26,497 nt of DNA from an uncultured Oscillospiraceae bacterium (GCA_934572365.1 CAKTKX010000002.1:1-26497), one strand, 5' to 3'. Shown: positions 8,365 to 15,474, counted from the first letter of the stretch. Program-made: numbers and translations. The notes: a model not told the origin generated them from the sequence alone.

Positions 8365-8868
8365 ATGCTGAAAACGGATCGCACCCCGCAGCCGCGGGAA
8401 ATCGAGGCCATGCGCAGGATGATTAAGAATCGGGGCGGTTATCTGTACTACCTTGCCAAGGCTTCTCAGGAATCGGATCCCAACTGGGAGGCCGCATTCC
8501 GCAAAGCGCTGACGCAGTATGGCTGTATGCGCTTCTGCGCGAGCTTTTCAAACATCCAGGGGCTGGACGATTTCGCGCAGACCTACCTGACGCCGGAGAC
8601 GAAAAAGATTTTTGACAGCGATATTATCGAGCGGGATGAAAACCATCTGGTCATCAAGGCCGGCTACTGCCCGCTGATGCACGCCTGGGTAGACTGCGGC
8701 GGAGATGACGCCTTTGTTGCCAAGCTATGCGACATCGCCATGGACGGAGACCGGGCAATGGTCAACTCCATCCCGGCGCTGGACTTTTCCCTGCAAAAGT
8801 CCCTGGCCTTCGGTGACGAGCAATGCGAATTTCTGGTGGAGCTGGCAAAACAGGAGGAAGAAAAATGA
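8365..8868 (+). CDS. Small protein resembling L-2-amino-thiazoline-4-carboxylate hydrolase
   Basis: This 167-residue soluble protein resembles the ATC hydrolase family (ATC_hyd), whose characterised members open the ring of L-2-amino-thiazoline-4-carboxylate to give N-carbamoyl-L-cysteine. Visible is the C-terminal half of that family's pattern: a CP pair with Trp six residues after the Cys (Cys102), then Cys122 followed by Asp, an Asn/Pro-type segment, and a GDEQCEF motif with Cys154. The same ordered pattern recurs in the next gene product at nearly the same spacing (102/122/154 here, 473/492/523 there), so the two are related by sequence. GGGGGAT precedes the ATG. The stop overlaps the next start by 4 bases. 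The family call is by recognition only; the substrate is uncertain. Confidence 0.6.
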   Translation: MLKTDRTPQPREIEAMRRMIKNRGGYLYYLAKASQESDPNWEAAFRKALTQYGCMRFCASFSNIQGLDDFAQTYLTPETKKIFDSDIIERDENHLVIKAGYCPLMHAWVDCGGDDAFVAKLCDIAMDGDRAMVNSIPALDFSLQKSLAFGDEQCEFLVELAKQEEEK

Positions 8869-10706
8869 GAGCATTTGTCAATGCCAAAGCCGTTATCATC
8901 GGCATGGGTTTTTTGATGGAGTACATATTCCCCTGCTGGAAAAACGCCATGGGCGCAAAGGTATCGGAAAATATTCTGGCCGTCACCGCCGATGCCCATG
9001 ATTTGGAGGGAAAGCAGCAGCGCATGGGCATCCGGGTGATCCTGGATGACAACGCAGGCGCGCTTCAGCAGATGCATCCGGACTGGATCTTCTTTGCCCC
9101 GCCGCCCTCGGTTGCACCGGGGCTGGCCCGGGATGTCCTGCTGCCATACTACGAAACCTGCCGCCGGGAGGGGCGGGAACTGCCGATTCTGGTGGCGTTT
9201 CCTCCCAGCCCTGCCGGTTTGTTTTATCTGGATGTGTTGGGGCAGGATATTGAGGTTGTTAATATTATTCCCAATATGATCAGCCGTGTGGGCAATGAAT
9301 CCGTAGCCGGTGAAGCCTGCAATCTGATCACCTTCCCGGAAGAACACGGCTGGCCGCAGCCGGACAAGGATGAGCTGTTCCGCTTCTTTACCCCCATGGG
9401 TCGCTGCCTGGAGGTACCACCGCATCTGATCATGCAGGTGCTGTCAACGGAAATTGCAGTTCATCCGCTGACCGAGCTGGCCGACATTACCGCAAGATGC
9501 CTGACAGAGCGGGGAATTCCCTGCACCTACGCAGATACCGCCTCCACCATGCGCGGCTGGCACCAGCTGGAACACCATTATACCGCTCCCGGCACCAACT
9601 GCTGCGACAAAAGCGCCGTGGCGGATCCCCAGGCCAACGCGCTGCTGCGCCGGGTTATGCTGTCGTGGTATAACGGGCTGCATCAGTACATCACGGAAAA
9701 GGGCTTTACCGATGCCGGCGCGGAGGCGTTTTTGAATCCTCTGTTTGATCTCTATTTCCACGAAGCGCAGCTGGAAGACCGGCAAACCATTGTTGCCAAG
9801 GCCAAAAAGGACGCAACCAAGGGAGGTATGCTGGAGCTGTGCATGAAGCGCTACTTCTCCGTGGCAGAACCGCTACTGAAGGAGCTGTTTCAGGCCTCCA
9901 GTCTGGATGCTCCCGAGCAGAAGGTTTCCAGAATCGGCACGCTGATGGGCGAAATTACCGCAGCCGTTGTGGAACGGGGCAGAGGTATGACGGATGACAA
10001 GGTTCCGGAATTTTCCCCCAGACAGCACGCCATTCTCTTTGGCCTGATAGCGCGCAGCGCCATTGACAGCTTCGGCACAGAGGCGGCTGACGCATTGCTG
10101 TGGCAAGCCGTGGAACGCTACGGCCTGGAAAGAGGTTCCCGGATGGCACAGCGCTGCCGCCGGAACGGTGACAAAACCGATATGGTAGGGTACTTTGCCT
10201 ACGGAGAATGGCACTGGGATGCGGGATTCCGTAAGGAAACCATTCAGAATACGCCCTATTTTGCCCACTATGTCCGCCAGTGTCCCTGGTGCGAAGGCTG
10301 GAAGGAAAGCGGCCTTGCAGAATTTGGCCAGTATTACTGCCGGAACGTGGACGAAAGCATTGTTCGGGGCTTCGATCCTAAGCTGCATCTGGAGGTCAAA
10401 AGCTATCTCAGCAAGCCCGGTTCTCACTGCTGTGAATTTCACTGGAAGGATCTGTCCATGGATGCGGAAACCGCTGCCCGCCTGGGTGCCATTTCCAAAA
10501 AGATCGGCACCAGCTGTGTGCGGGACTTTGTATTCCATACGGCACATACTTACAAGACCATGCTCAGCTGCTTCGCTCTGGCGGATCCCCAGAAAGCCGA
10601 ACAAATCGGCGCACGGGTTCGCAGAGAGTTTGCCGAACTGTGCAGCTACCAGGAGCTTTTGCTGGTGCTGACCGAGGCAAATCAGGACTTCACCCTAGCC
10701 GACTAA
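8865..10706 (+). CDS. Fusion: P5C-reductase-like oxidoreductase plus ATC-hydrolase-like domain
   Basis: This 613-residue protein has two recognisable parts. Residues 1 to about 230 resemble NAD(P)-dependent pyrroline-5-carboxylate reductases: a GMGFLM nucleotide loop (13-18), MGIRVILDDN, a PDWIFFAPPP strand, the NIIPN turn (133-137, compare MPN in reductases) and a following MGRCLEV segment. Residues about 384-605 resemble ATC hydrolases: SPRQHAILFGLIARSAIDSFG, YGLERGSRMAQRC, and a Cys-rich end with Cys473, Cys492 and CCEF (522-525). The stretch 230-383 is helical-looking and unassigned. The ATG at 8865 overlaps the preceding stop (ATGA) and has AGGAGGAAG upstream; the longer frame from 8823 is not needed. 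Inference: the reductase half oxidises or reduces a thiazolidine/thiazoline ring and the hydrolase half opens it. Each family call is by recognition; the joined arrangement is seen directly in one open frame. Confidence 0.6.
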   Translation: MRAFVNAKAVIIGMGFLMEYIFPCWKNAMGAKVSENILAVTADAHDLEGKQQRMGIRVILDDNAGALQQMHPDWIFFAPPPSVAPGLARDVLLPYYETCRREGRELPILVAFPPSPAGLFYLDVLGQDIEVVNIIPNMISRVGNESVAGEACNLITFPEEHGWPQPDKDELFRFFTPMGRCLEVPPHLIMQVLSTEIAVHPLTELADITARCLTERGIPCTYADTASTMRGWHQLEHHYTAPGTNCCDKSAVADPQANALLRRVMLSWYNGLHQYITEKGFTDAGAEAFLNPLFDLYFHEAQLEDRQTIVAKAKKDATKGGMLELCMKRYFSVAEPLLKELFQASSLDAPEQKVSRIGTLMGEITAAVVERGRGMTDDKVPEFSPRQHAILFGLIARSAIDSFGTEAADALLWQAVERYGLERGSRMAQRCRRNGDKTDMVGYFAYGEWHWDAGFRKETIQNTPYFAHYVRQCPWCEGWKESGLAEFGQYYCRNVDESIVRGFDPKLHLEVKSYLSKPGSHCCEFHWKDLSMDAETAARLGAISKKIGTSCVRDFVFHTAHTYKTMLSCFALADPQKAEQIGARVRREFAELCSYQELLLVLTEANQDFTLAD

Positions 10707-10719
10707 AACCCGGTTCCCA

Positions 10720-10745
10720 CCCCCGGCGGCCAGTCCCGCCGGGGG
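10720..10745 (+). promoter_or_regulatory. Strong intercistronic hairpin before the cysteine desulfidase gene
   Basis: A perfect 10-bp GC stem (10720-10729 with 10736-10745) closes a 6-base loop in the 61-base gap between the fusion gene and cyuA. No T-run follows, and the ribosome binding site starts 9 bases later, so it is more likely an mRNA processing or stability element, or a weak attenuator, than a full terminator. Confidence 0.5.
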
Positions 10746-10767
10746 ACTTATCCAGGAGGAAAGAAAT

Positions 10768-12042
10768 ATGATTACCAAAGAACTATCCGCGCAGTACATT
10801 GCTCTGCTCCGTCGGGAACTGGTTCCCGCACTGGGCTGCACAGAACCCATTGCCATTGCCTATGCGGCCGCCCGCGCCAGACGTCTGCTCGGCTGTATGC
10901 CCACATCCATGACAGTACATTGCAGCGGAAACATCATTAAAAACGTCAAAAGCGTCATTGTCCCCACCACCAACGGTCTGCGGGGTATTGATACCAGTGC
11001 CATTCTGGGCGCTTTGGCAGGAGATCCGGAGCTTGGCATGGAGGTGCTGCGCAACGTCACGCCGGAGCAGGTGGAACAGGTGCGTCAGCTGCGGGATACC
11101 GGAATGTGCAAGATCCTGCCGCTGAAAAGCACGGCCAATCTGCACATCCTGCTGGAGGTCAGCGGCAGCGGACACAGCGCTCTGGTGGAAATACGGGATG
11201 CCCACACAAACGTTATCCGTGAGGAACGGGACGGCGTCGTAGTCACCGGTACGGCAAGCGGCTGCGCGTCGCCAACGGGCAGTGAGGAAAGCTGCTGTGA
11301 TCTGAGCATTGAAAACATCTATTGGTTTGCCGAAACCGTAGACCTTGCCGAAATCGAGCCAATTCTGGAAAAACAACTGGATTACAATATGGCCATTGCG
11401 CAGGAAGGTCTACGGGGAGAGTGGGGCGCTCAGGTCGGTAAGACCCTGCTGGCCTCCGGAGATTCTCTGGCCAGCCGTGCTGCCGCCTATGCGGCCGCCG
11501 GTTCCGACGCCCGAATGGGCGGGTGCGTCCTGCCTGTGATCATCAACTCCGGCAGCGGCAATCAGGGAATGACCGTGTCCCTTCCCGTAATCGTCTTTGC
11601 TCAGGAAAAGGGGCTGTCCCGTGAGGAAACCCTGCGTGCCCTGGCTTTGAGCAATCTGGTAGCGCTGTTCCAAAAATCCTTTATTGGGAAGCTTTCCGCT
11701 TACTGCGGCGCGGTAAGCGCCGCCTGCGGCAGTGCGGCGGGCATTGCCTACCTGTGCGGCGACCCGCTGGAAGTGATTGAGGATACCGTGGTCAATACCA
11801 TTGCCAACGTTTCCGGTATGGTTTGCGACGGCGCAAAATCCAGCTGCGCGGCAAAAATTGCCACGGCGGTACAGGCCGGATTTCTCGGACACGAAATGGC
11901 CATCCGGGGACACGCTTTCCGGAACGGAGAAGGCCTGGTAAAGTCGGACGCAGATAAAACCGTGGAAGTCTTCGGAAGAATGGCCCGTGAGGGAATGCGT
12001 GCTACGGACGAAGAAATTCTGCGGCTGATGGTGGATGCCTGA
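10768..12042 (+). CDS. cyuA: L-cysteine desulfidase (CyuA / UPF0597 family)
   Basis: This 424-residue cytoplasmic enzyme belongs to the serine-dehydratase-alpha-like/CyuA family, which cleaves L-cysteine to pyruvate, ammonia and hydrogen sulfide using a [4Fe-4S] cluster. The hallmark motifs are present: LGCTEPIAIAYA (Cys24) near the N-terminus, NSGSGNQGMTVSLP in the middle, KLSAYCGAVSAACG (Cys313) and GMVCDGAKSSCAAK (Cys353, Cys360). The GCTEP cysteine and two of the later cysteines are the expected cluster ligands and catalytic residues. The ATG at 10768 has AGGAGGA 7 bases upstream. It sits between the thiazoline-type enzymes and an amidohydrolase, so free cysteine is the likely meeting point of the pathway. 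Such cluster enzymes are oxygen-sensitive, in line with an anaerobic host. Confidence 0.9.
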   Translation: MITKELSAQYIALLRRELVPALGCTEPIAIAYAAARARRLLGCMPTSMTVHCSGNIIKNVKSVIVPTTNGLRGIDTSAILGALAGDPELGMEVLRNVTPEQVEQVRQLRDTGMCKILPLKSTANLHILLEVSGSGHSALVEIRDAHTNVIREERDGVVVTGTASGCASPTGSEESCCDLSIENIYWFAETVDLAEIEPILEKQLDYNMAIAQEGLRGEWGAQVGKTLLASGDSLASRAAAYAAAGSDARMGGCVLPVIINSGSGNQGMTVSLPVIVFAQEKGLSREETLRALALSNLVALFQKSFIGKLSAYCGAVSAACGSAAGIAYLCGDPLEVIEDTVVNTIANVSGMVCDGAKSSCAAKIATAVQAGFLGHEMAIRGHAFRNGEGLVKSDADKTVEVFGRMAREGMRATDEEILRLMVDA

Positions 12043-12061
12043 GCGAGGCAGGAGGTAACAA

Positions 12062-13246
12062 ATGAATACGATCAAACAGGAGGCGCTGGCACTGCAGCCC
12101 CGTCTGGTGGCGCTTCGCCGCCGCCTTCACCAATGTCCGGAGTTGGGTTCCAACCTGCCGAAGACCAGAGCGATCATCACCAAGCAGCTGGTGGGACAGG
12201 GTCTGTCCGTCACGGAATGCGCCGGAGGACTGATCGCGCAAATCGGCAATTCGGGGCCGGTTGTCCTGCTGCGGGCGGATATGGACGCGCTTCCCATGCA
12301 GGAGTGCAGCGGCCTTCCCTTCGCCGCCACCGGCTCTGCGGCACACACCTGCGGGCATGACATGCACACAACCATGCTGCTGGGAGCGGCAGAGCTGCTG
12401 TGCCGGCATCGGGAAACATTGAACGGCACTGTCCGGCTGCTGTTTCAGCCGGACGAAGAAAATGCCCGGGGCGCGAAAGCCATGCTGGACGCAGGCGCCG
12501 GAGATGGCGTTTGTGCGGCTCTTGGAATGCATGTGGCTCCCGGTCAGCCGGTTGGACAGCTGAACTGTACCGCGAAAGAAAAGACCGCCTCCTATGACCG
12601 CTTTGTTCTGACAATTTCCGGCACCGGCGGTCACGGGGCAATGCCCCATCTGGCTGCGGATCCCATTCAGGTGGCATCGAGAATCTGCTTGGCCTGTCAG
12701 GAGCTGGTGTCCATGGAATGCGCTCCCGGATCCGGGGCGGTCGTTACCATCGGCTCCTTCCATGCAGGAGATGCCGCCAACAGCATCCCGGCGACAGCCG
12801 TGCTGGAGGGAACCATCCGTTCCGCCAAAGAAGCCGACCGGCAGCACCTGTGCATTAGACTAAAAGAAATTTCGGAGGGAATTGCCCGTACCTTCCGAAC
12901 CCGGGCAGAGCTGAAAATGGTCACCGGCGTACCGGTTCTTTACAATGCGCCGGAGTTGTGTCCGGCAATCGTCGACGCCCTCCGGGAAAATTTGGGCAGC
13001 GCGGCCGTGGACGATACGCCTCAGCGGCTCTCTGCCTCGGAGGATTTTGCGCTGTTCGCCCAACAGATTCCCTCGGTCTATCTGACCATCGGCACCGGCG
13101 AAGCAAAGGACGGCTTTTGCTATGGCAACCACCATCCATCCGTGCGATATGATGAAAGTGCATTGTCCGTCGGAGCGGCTGCCTACGCAATATGTGCGCA
13201 GGCACTGCTGGGAAAATGCAAAGCGGAAAAGAAGGCAATTTTTTAA
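12062..13246 (+). CDS. M20D-family N-acyl-amino-acid amidohydrolase
   Basis: This 394-residue metal-dependent hydrolase belongs to peptidase family M20D (hippurate hydrolase, N-acetyl-diaminopimelate deacetylase and N-acyl-cysteine deacylase relatives). Expected metal ligands and catalytic residues are visible: His95 to Asp100 (HTCGHD, with Cys97 and His99), Glu132-Glu133 in FQPDEE, His191 in the dimerisation-domain motif GTGGHGAMPH, and His357-His358 in GNHHPS near the end, plus SASEDFA. The protein is cytoplasmic, without a signal peptide. GGAGG lies 6 bases before the ATG, and the gap from cyuA is 19 bases. In this context the likely job is to remove an N-formyl, N-carbamoyl or N-acetyl group from a cysteine derivative. 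It is M20D-like and does not look like the M20C carbamoylases, so N-acyl removal is more likely than decarbamoylation. Confidence 0.88.
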   Translation: MNTIKQEALALQPRLVALRRRLHQCPELGSNLPKTRAIITKQLVGQGLSVTECAGGLIAQIGNSGPVVLLRADMDALPMQECSGLPFAATGSAAHTCGHDMHTTMLLGAAELLCRHRETLNGTVRLLFQPDEENARGAKAMLDAGAGDGVCAALGMHVAPGQPVGQLNCTAKEKTASYDRFVLTISGTGGHGAMPHLAADPIQVASRICLACQELVSMECAPGSGAVVTIGSFHAGDAANSIPATAVLEGTIRSAKEADRQHLCIRLKEISEGIARTFRTRAELKMVTGVPVLYNAPELCPAIVDALRENLGSAAVDDTPQRLSASEDFALFAQQIPSVYLTIGTGEAKDGFCYGNHHPSVRYDESALSVGAAAYAICAQALLGKCKAEKKAIF

Positions 13247-13291
13247 GAGAAGCTCATTCGGCAGTACATTTCATTCTACCACTGATTCGTA

Positions 13292-13334
13292 CAGGCAGCT
13301 GCACGGCATGATACCGTCAGCTGCCTGCTTTTTT
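13292..13334 (+). terminator. Rho-independent terminator closing the importer/catabolic operon
   Basis: A 10-bp stem (13292-13301 with 13318-13327) continues into an inner ACGG/CCGT pairing and is followed by CTTTTTT. It is the first strong terminator after the gene train that begins at 3610. Confidence 0.93.
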
Positions 13335-13355
13335 CCGCCCGCAGAGATTCACCGA

Positions 13356-13384
13356 TTGCATTCCGGAAAGGGCTGTGCTACACT
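13356..13384 (+). promoter_or_regulatory. Promoter for the GNAT/YoaP-like gene
   Basis: TTGCAT (13356-13361), a 17-base spacer and TACACT (13379-13384) preceded by TGC, an extended -10. It lies between the terminator at 13334 and the start codon at 13421. Confidence 0.6.
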
Positions 13385-13420
13385 TTGCTTATCAAAATGC
13401 TGTAGAAGGGGAGAAGCCGT

Positions 13421-14167
13421 ATGCGCTATATCCGTATCACAGAGGAAAACATTGACGCCGAACACATCTGCTGCGCCATGTCGGGGAAACAGAGTGTTGC
13501 AAAAAAGGCGTGGCTCAAGGAGCGGTTCGCCGAGGGGCTGGTTTTTTACCGGAGCGAGGAGCGGGGGAAGTGCTTTATCGAGTACATCCCCGCCAAAAAT
13601 GCCTGGGTTCCCATCGACGCGCCGGGGTATCTTTACATCAACTGTCTGTGGGTCTCCGGCTCCCTGAAGGGGCATGGGTATTCCTCCGACCTGCTCGCCG
13701 AGTGCATCCGGGACGCCCAGGCTCAGGGGCGGCAGGGGATCTGCATTCTTTCCGCGGAGGGGAGAAAGAGGGAATTTCTTTCCGACCCCAAGTATCTGGC
13801 CCACAAGGGCTTCACCGTCGCGGATACTTCGGACTGCGGGATCACCCTCATGTATCTGCCCCTGGTACCGTCGGCGGAAACGCCAAGGTTCAAGGAATGC
13901 GCCAGACATCCGAAAATTGAGGAAAACGGCTTCGTTCTCTATTATACGGATCAGTGTCCGTTCACCTGTTACTGGGTGCCGCGGGTGGCGGAGGCAGCCG
14001 CAGAACACGGCATTCCCCTGAAAACCGTCCAGATCACGGACAGAGAAACCGCCCAGAACCTCCCCGCCCCGGTGACCACCTATGCGCTGTTCCGGGACGG
14101 GAAGTTCGTGACACACGCCATTCAGTCCGACAAGAAGTTTCTTGCCCTTGCGGGGATCAAGGGCTGA
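13421..14167 (+). CDS. GNAT acetyltransferase with C-terminal YoaP-like domain
   Basis: This 248-residue protein has an N-terminal acetyltransferase fold (about residues 1-150) with the acetyl-CoA loop region around VSGSLKGHGYSSDLLAECI, where the G-x-G-x-S motif stands in for the usual Q/R-x-x-G-x-G/A. The C-terminal part (about 165-248) resembles the YoaP-like domain that follows GNAT domains in Bacillus YoaP, with a thioredoxin-like start YYTDQCPFTCYW and an ending of FVTHAIQSDKKFLAL. The substrate is not known to me. It has its own promoter and a GAAGGGGAG ribosome binding site 8 bases before ATG, and is followed by a TetR gene with a separate promoter, so it appears to be a single-gene unit. 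Length and domain order look complete. Confidence 0.8.
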   Translation: MRYIRITEENIDAEHICCAMSGKQSVAKKAWLKERFAEGLVFYRSEERGKCFIEYIPAKNAWVPIDAPGYLYINCLWVSGSLKGHGYSSDLLAECIRDAQAQGRQGICILSAEGRKREFLSDPKYLAHKGFTVADTSDCGITLMYLPLVPSAETPRFKECARHPKIEENGFVLYYTDQCPFTCYWVPRVAEAAAEHGIPLKTVQITDRETAQNLPAPVTTYALFRDGKFVTHAIQSDKKFLALAGIKG

Positions 14168-14210
14168 TATCCAGACAAGACACCCCCGCCGAAAATTTCC
14201 CGGAATCCCA

Positions 14211-14239
14211 TTGACAAACCAGCCGTCAGCCGTTATAAT
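14211..14239 (+). promoter_or_regulatory. Consensus promoter of the tetR-type gene
   Basis: Perfect TTGACA (14211-14216), a 17-base spacer and perfect TATAAT (14234-14239). Both boxes match the sigma-A consensus exactly. It is the strongest promoter in the window, and the palindrome immediately downstream would be a natural repressor site. Confidence 0.93.
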
Positions 14240-14241
14240 CT

Positions 14242-14269
14242 AAAATGCATGTTGCAAAACGTGCGTTTT
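14242..14269 (+). promoter_or_regulatory. Palindromic operator candidate at the tetR-type promoter
   Basis: The left arm AAAATGCATGTT and right arm AACGTGCGTTTT flank GCAA. The arms are inverted repeats with two mismatched positions per arm, both of which would be G-U pairs in RNA. The site covers the expected transcription start region, just after the -10 box, as in many TetR autorepressors. Confidence 0.6.
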
Positions 14270-14290
14270 TAGATAACAAGGAGAATCCCT

Positions 14291-14875
14291 ATGCCACCGA
14301 AACCGAAATTTACCAGGGACGAGATCATCCAGACCGCATTGGAAGTCGTATCCCAAGAAGGCGTCGAAGCCCTCACCGCTAAGGAGCTGGGAGACGCCCT
14401 CGGTACCTCCGCACGGCCGATCTTTACCGTGTTCAGCAGCATGAAGCAGGTGCAGGACGCGGTGCGGGAGGCTGCGATGCGCCGGTTTGAAAGCTTCGCT
14501 GGGCAGAAGCTGCCCGATATGCCCCTGTTCAAGCAGGTGGGGATGCAGATGGTGCTGTTCGGCGTGCGGGAGCCGAAGCTGTATCAGCTGCTTTTCATGC
14601 AGGAAAACCGCAGCGCCGTCAGCTTTGATGACGTATTCGGCGAGCTTGGCCCCACAGCGGAGACCTGCATTCGGCTGATCCAGGAAGAATACGCCATGAG
14701 CGAGGCCGACGCACGGCTTCTTTTTGAACACGTGTGGATCTACACCTTCGGGGTGGGCGCGCTGTGCGCGACGCGGATGTGCCGGTTCTCGGAGAAGCAG
14801 CTGGGGCAGATGCTGTCCACCGAATTTCAGGCTATGATGCTGCTGGTAAGATCCGGGGTGGGGGAACGTTTCTGA
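14291..14875 (+). CDS. TetR/AcrR-family transcriptional regulator
   Basis: This 194-residue protein has an N-terminal helix-turn-helix (about residues 8-55) of TetR type: FTRDEIIQTALEVVSQEGVEALTAKELGDALGTSARPIFTVF. The rest is a helical ligand-binding and dimerisation domain with no recognisable ligand motif. The HTH region and overall plan resemble the other TetR protein of this window (19343-19939), which shares the A-x-x-I-F/Y-x-x-F pattern after the recognition helix. It sits under a consensus promoter with a palindrome covering the start point, so it probably represses itself; the other targets are unknown. The four small genes downstream follow an attenuator-like terminator and could be partly co-transcribed. 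Confidence 0.9.
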   Translation: MPPKPKFTRDEIIQTALEVVSQEGVEALTAKELGDALGTSARPIFTVFSSMKQVQDAVREAAMRRFESFAGQKLPDMPLFKQVGMQMVLFGVREPKLYQLLFMQENRSAVSFDDVFGELGPTAETCIRLIQEEYAMSEADARLLFEHVWIYTFGVGALCATRMCRFSEKQLGQMLSTEFQAMMLLVRSGVGERF

Positions 14876-14923
14876 TTTCCCGGGCGTACAAAGCGGAATA
14901 ACAATATCAGCCAGACGCAAAGA

Positions 14924-14963
14924 CGCAGAGCTGAGCCAAAAACAGGCTTGCTCTGCGCTTTTT
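14924..14963 (+). terminator. Terminator or attenuator between tetR and the small-gene cassette
   Basis: CGCAGAG (14924-14930) pairs with CTCTGCG (14951-14957), with an inner AGCC/GGCT pairing, and is followed by CTTTTTC. The T-run ends directly against the AGGAGG of the next gene, so either transcription ends here or read-through feeds the small genes. Confidence 0.7.
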
Positions 14964-14977
14964 CAGGAGGAATCAAC

Positions 14978-15157
14978 ATGGATAACAAAATAACGGTCAG
15001 ATTATTGGTTGCGGCGGGGGCGCTGATGCTGCTTGCCGGGGGGATTTTCGGATTTTTGAAGCTGTGGCTGTATTCGGCGCTGCTGGCCGCAGGCGCGTCC
15101 GGCTGCCTGATCGGGGTGATGAACTTCAAAACCAGGAAGGATGAAGACGGAAAATGA
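14978..15157 (+). CDS. Small two-helix membrane protein
   Basis: This is a 59-residue protein with two hydrophobic stretches (about residues 7-27 and 31-48) separated by a short turn, and a basic/acidic C-terminal tail. I do not recognise the family. The ATG at 14978 is preferred over an upstream in-frame start at 14948 because AGGAGG lies directly before it. Its stop overlaps the DUF2087 start (ATGA), so the two are translationally coupled. Function unknown; a small membrane accessory protein is the most one can say. Confidence 0.7.
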   Translation: MDNKITVRLLVAAGALMLLAGGIFGFLKLWLYSALLAAGASGCLIGVMNFKTRKDEDGK

Positions 15158-15462
15158 GCGAATTATCACGGGATTTACTGCCATTTCTGGACGGAAACGG
15201 CCGGCTAATCTCCCTCCCGGCCAAGCACAAAAAGAAGCTGCTGGCGCTGTGGTACCTGGCCGGGAAATTTGAAGCCGGGCGGGAATATTCCGAACCGGAA
15301 ATCAACGACCTTCTGGACGAGTGGACGCTTTTCCACGACCCAGCGACCCTGCGGCGGGAGCTTTACAACAAGCGTCTGCTCGACCGCACCCCGGATTGCC
15401 GCCGCTACTGGAAGGCAGAGGACATTCCAGCGCTGGAAGCGTTTATCCAGAAGTATGTCTGA
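15154..15462 (+). CDS. DUF2087-domain protein
   Basis: This 102-residue protein consists almost entirely of a DUF2087 domain. Typical elements are LLPFLDGNGRLISLPAKHKKKLLALWYLAGKFE at the start, then a Glu-x-Glu-Ile-Asn segment, LRRELYNKRLLDRTPDCRRYW, a region that looks like a winged-helix wing. DUF2087 is often found attached to HTH regulators, so a nucleic-acid-binding role is possible, but this copy has no extra HTH. It overlaps the preceding membrane-protein gene by 4 bases and lies 12 bases before the next gene. Confidence 0.85.
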   Translation: MSELSRDLLPFLDGNGRLISLPAKHKKKLLALWYLAGKFEAGREYSEPEINDLLDEWTLFHDPATLRRELYNKRLLDRTPDCRRYWKAEDIPALEAFIQKYV

Positions 15463-15474
15463 GGGGGCGGCAAC

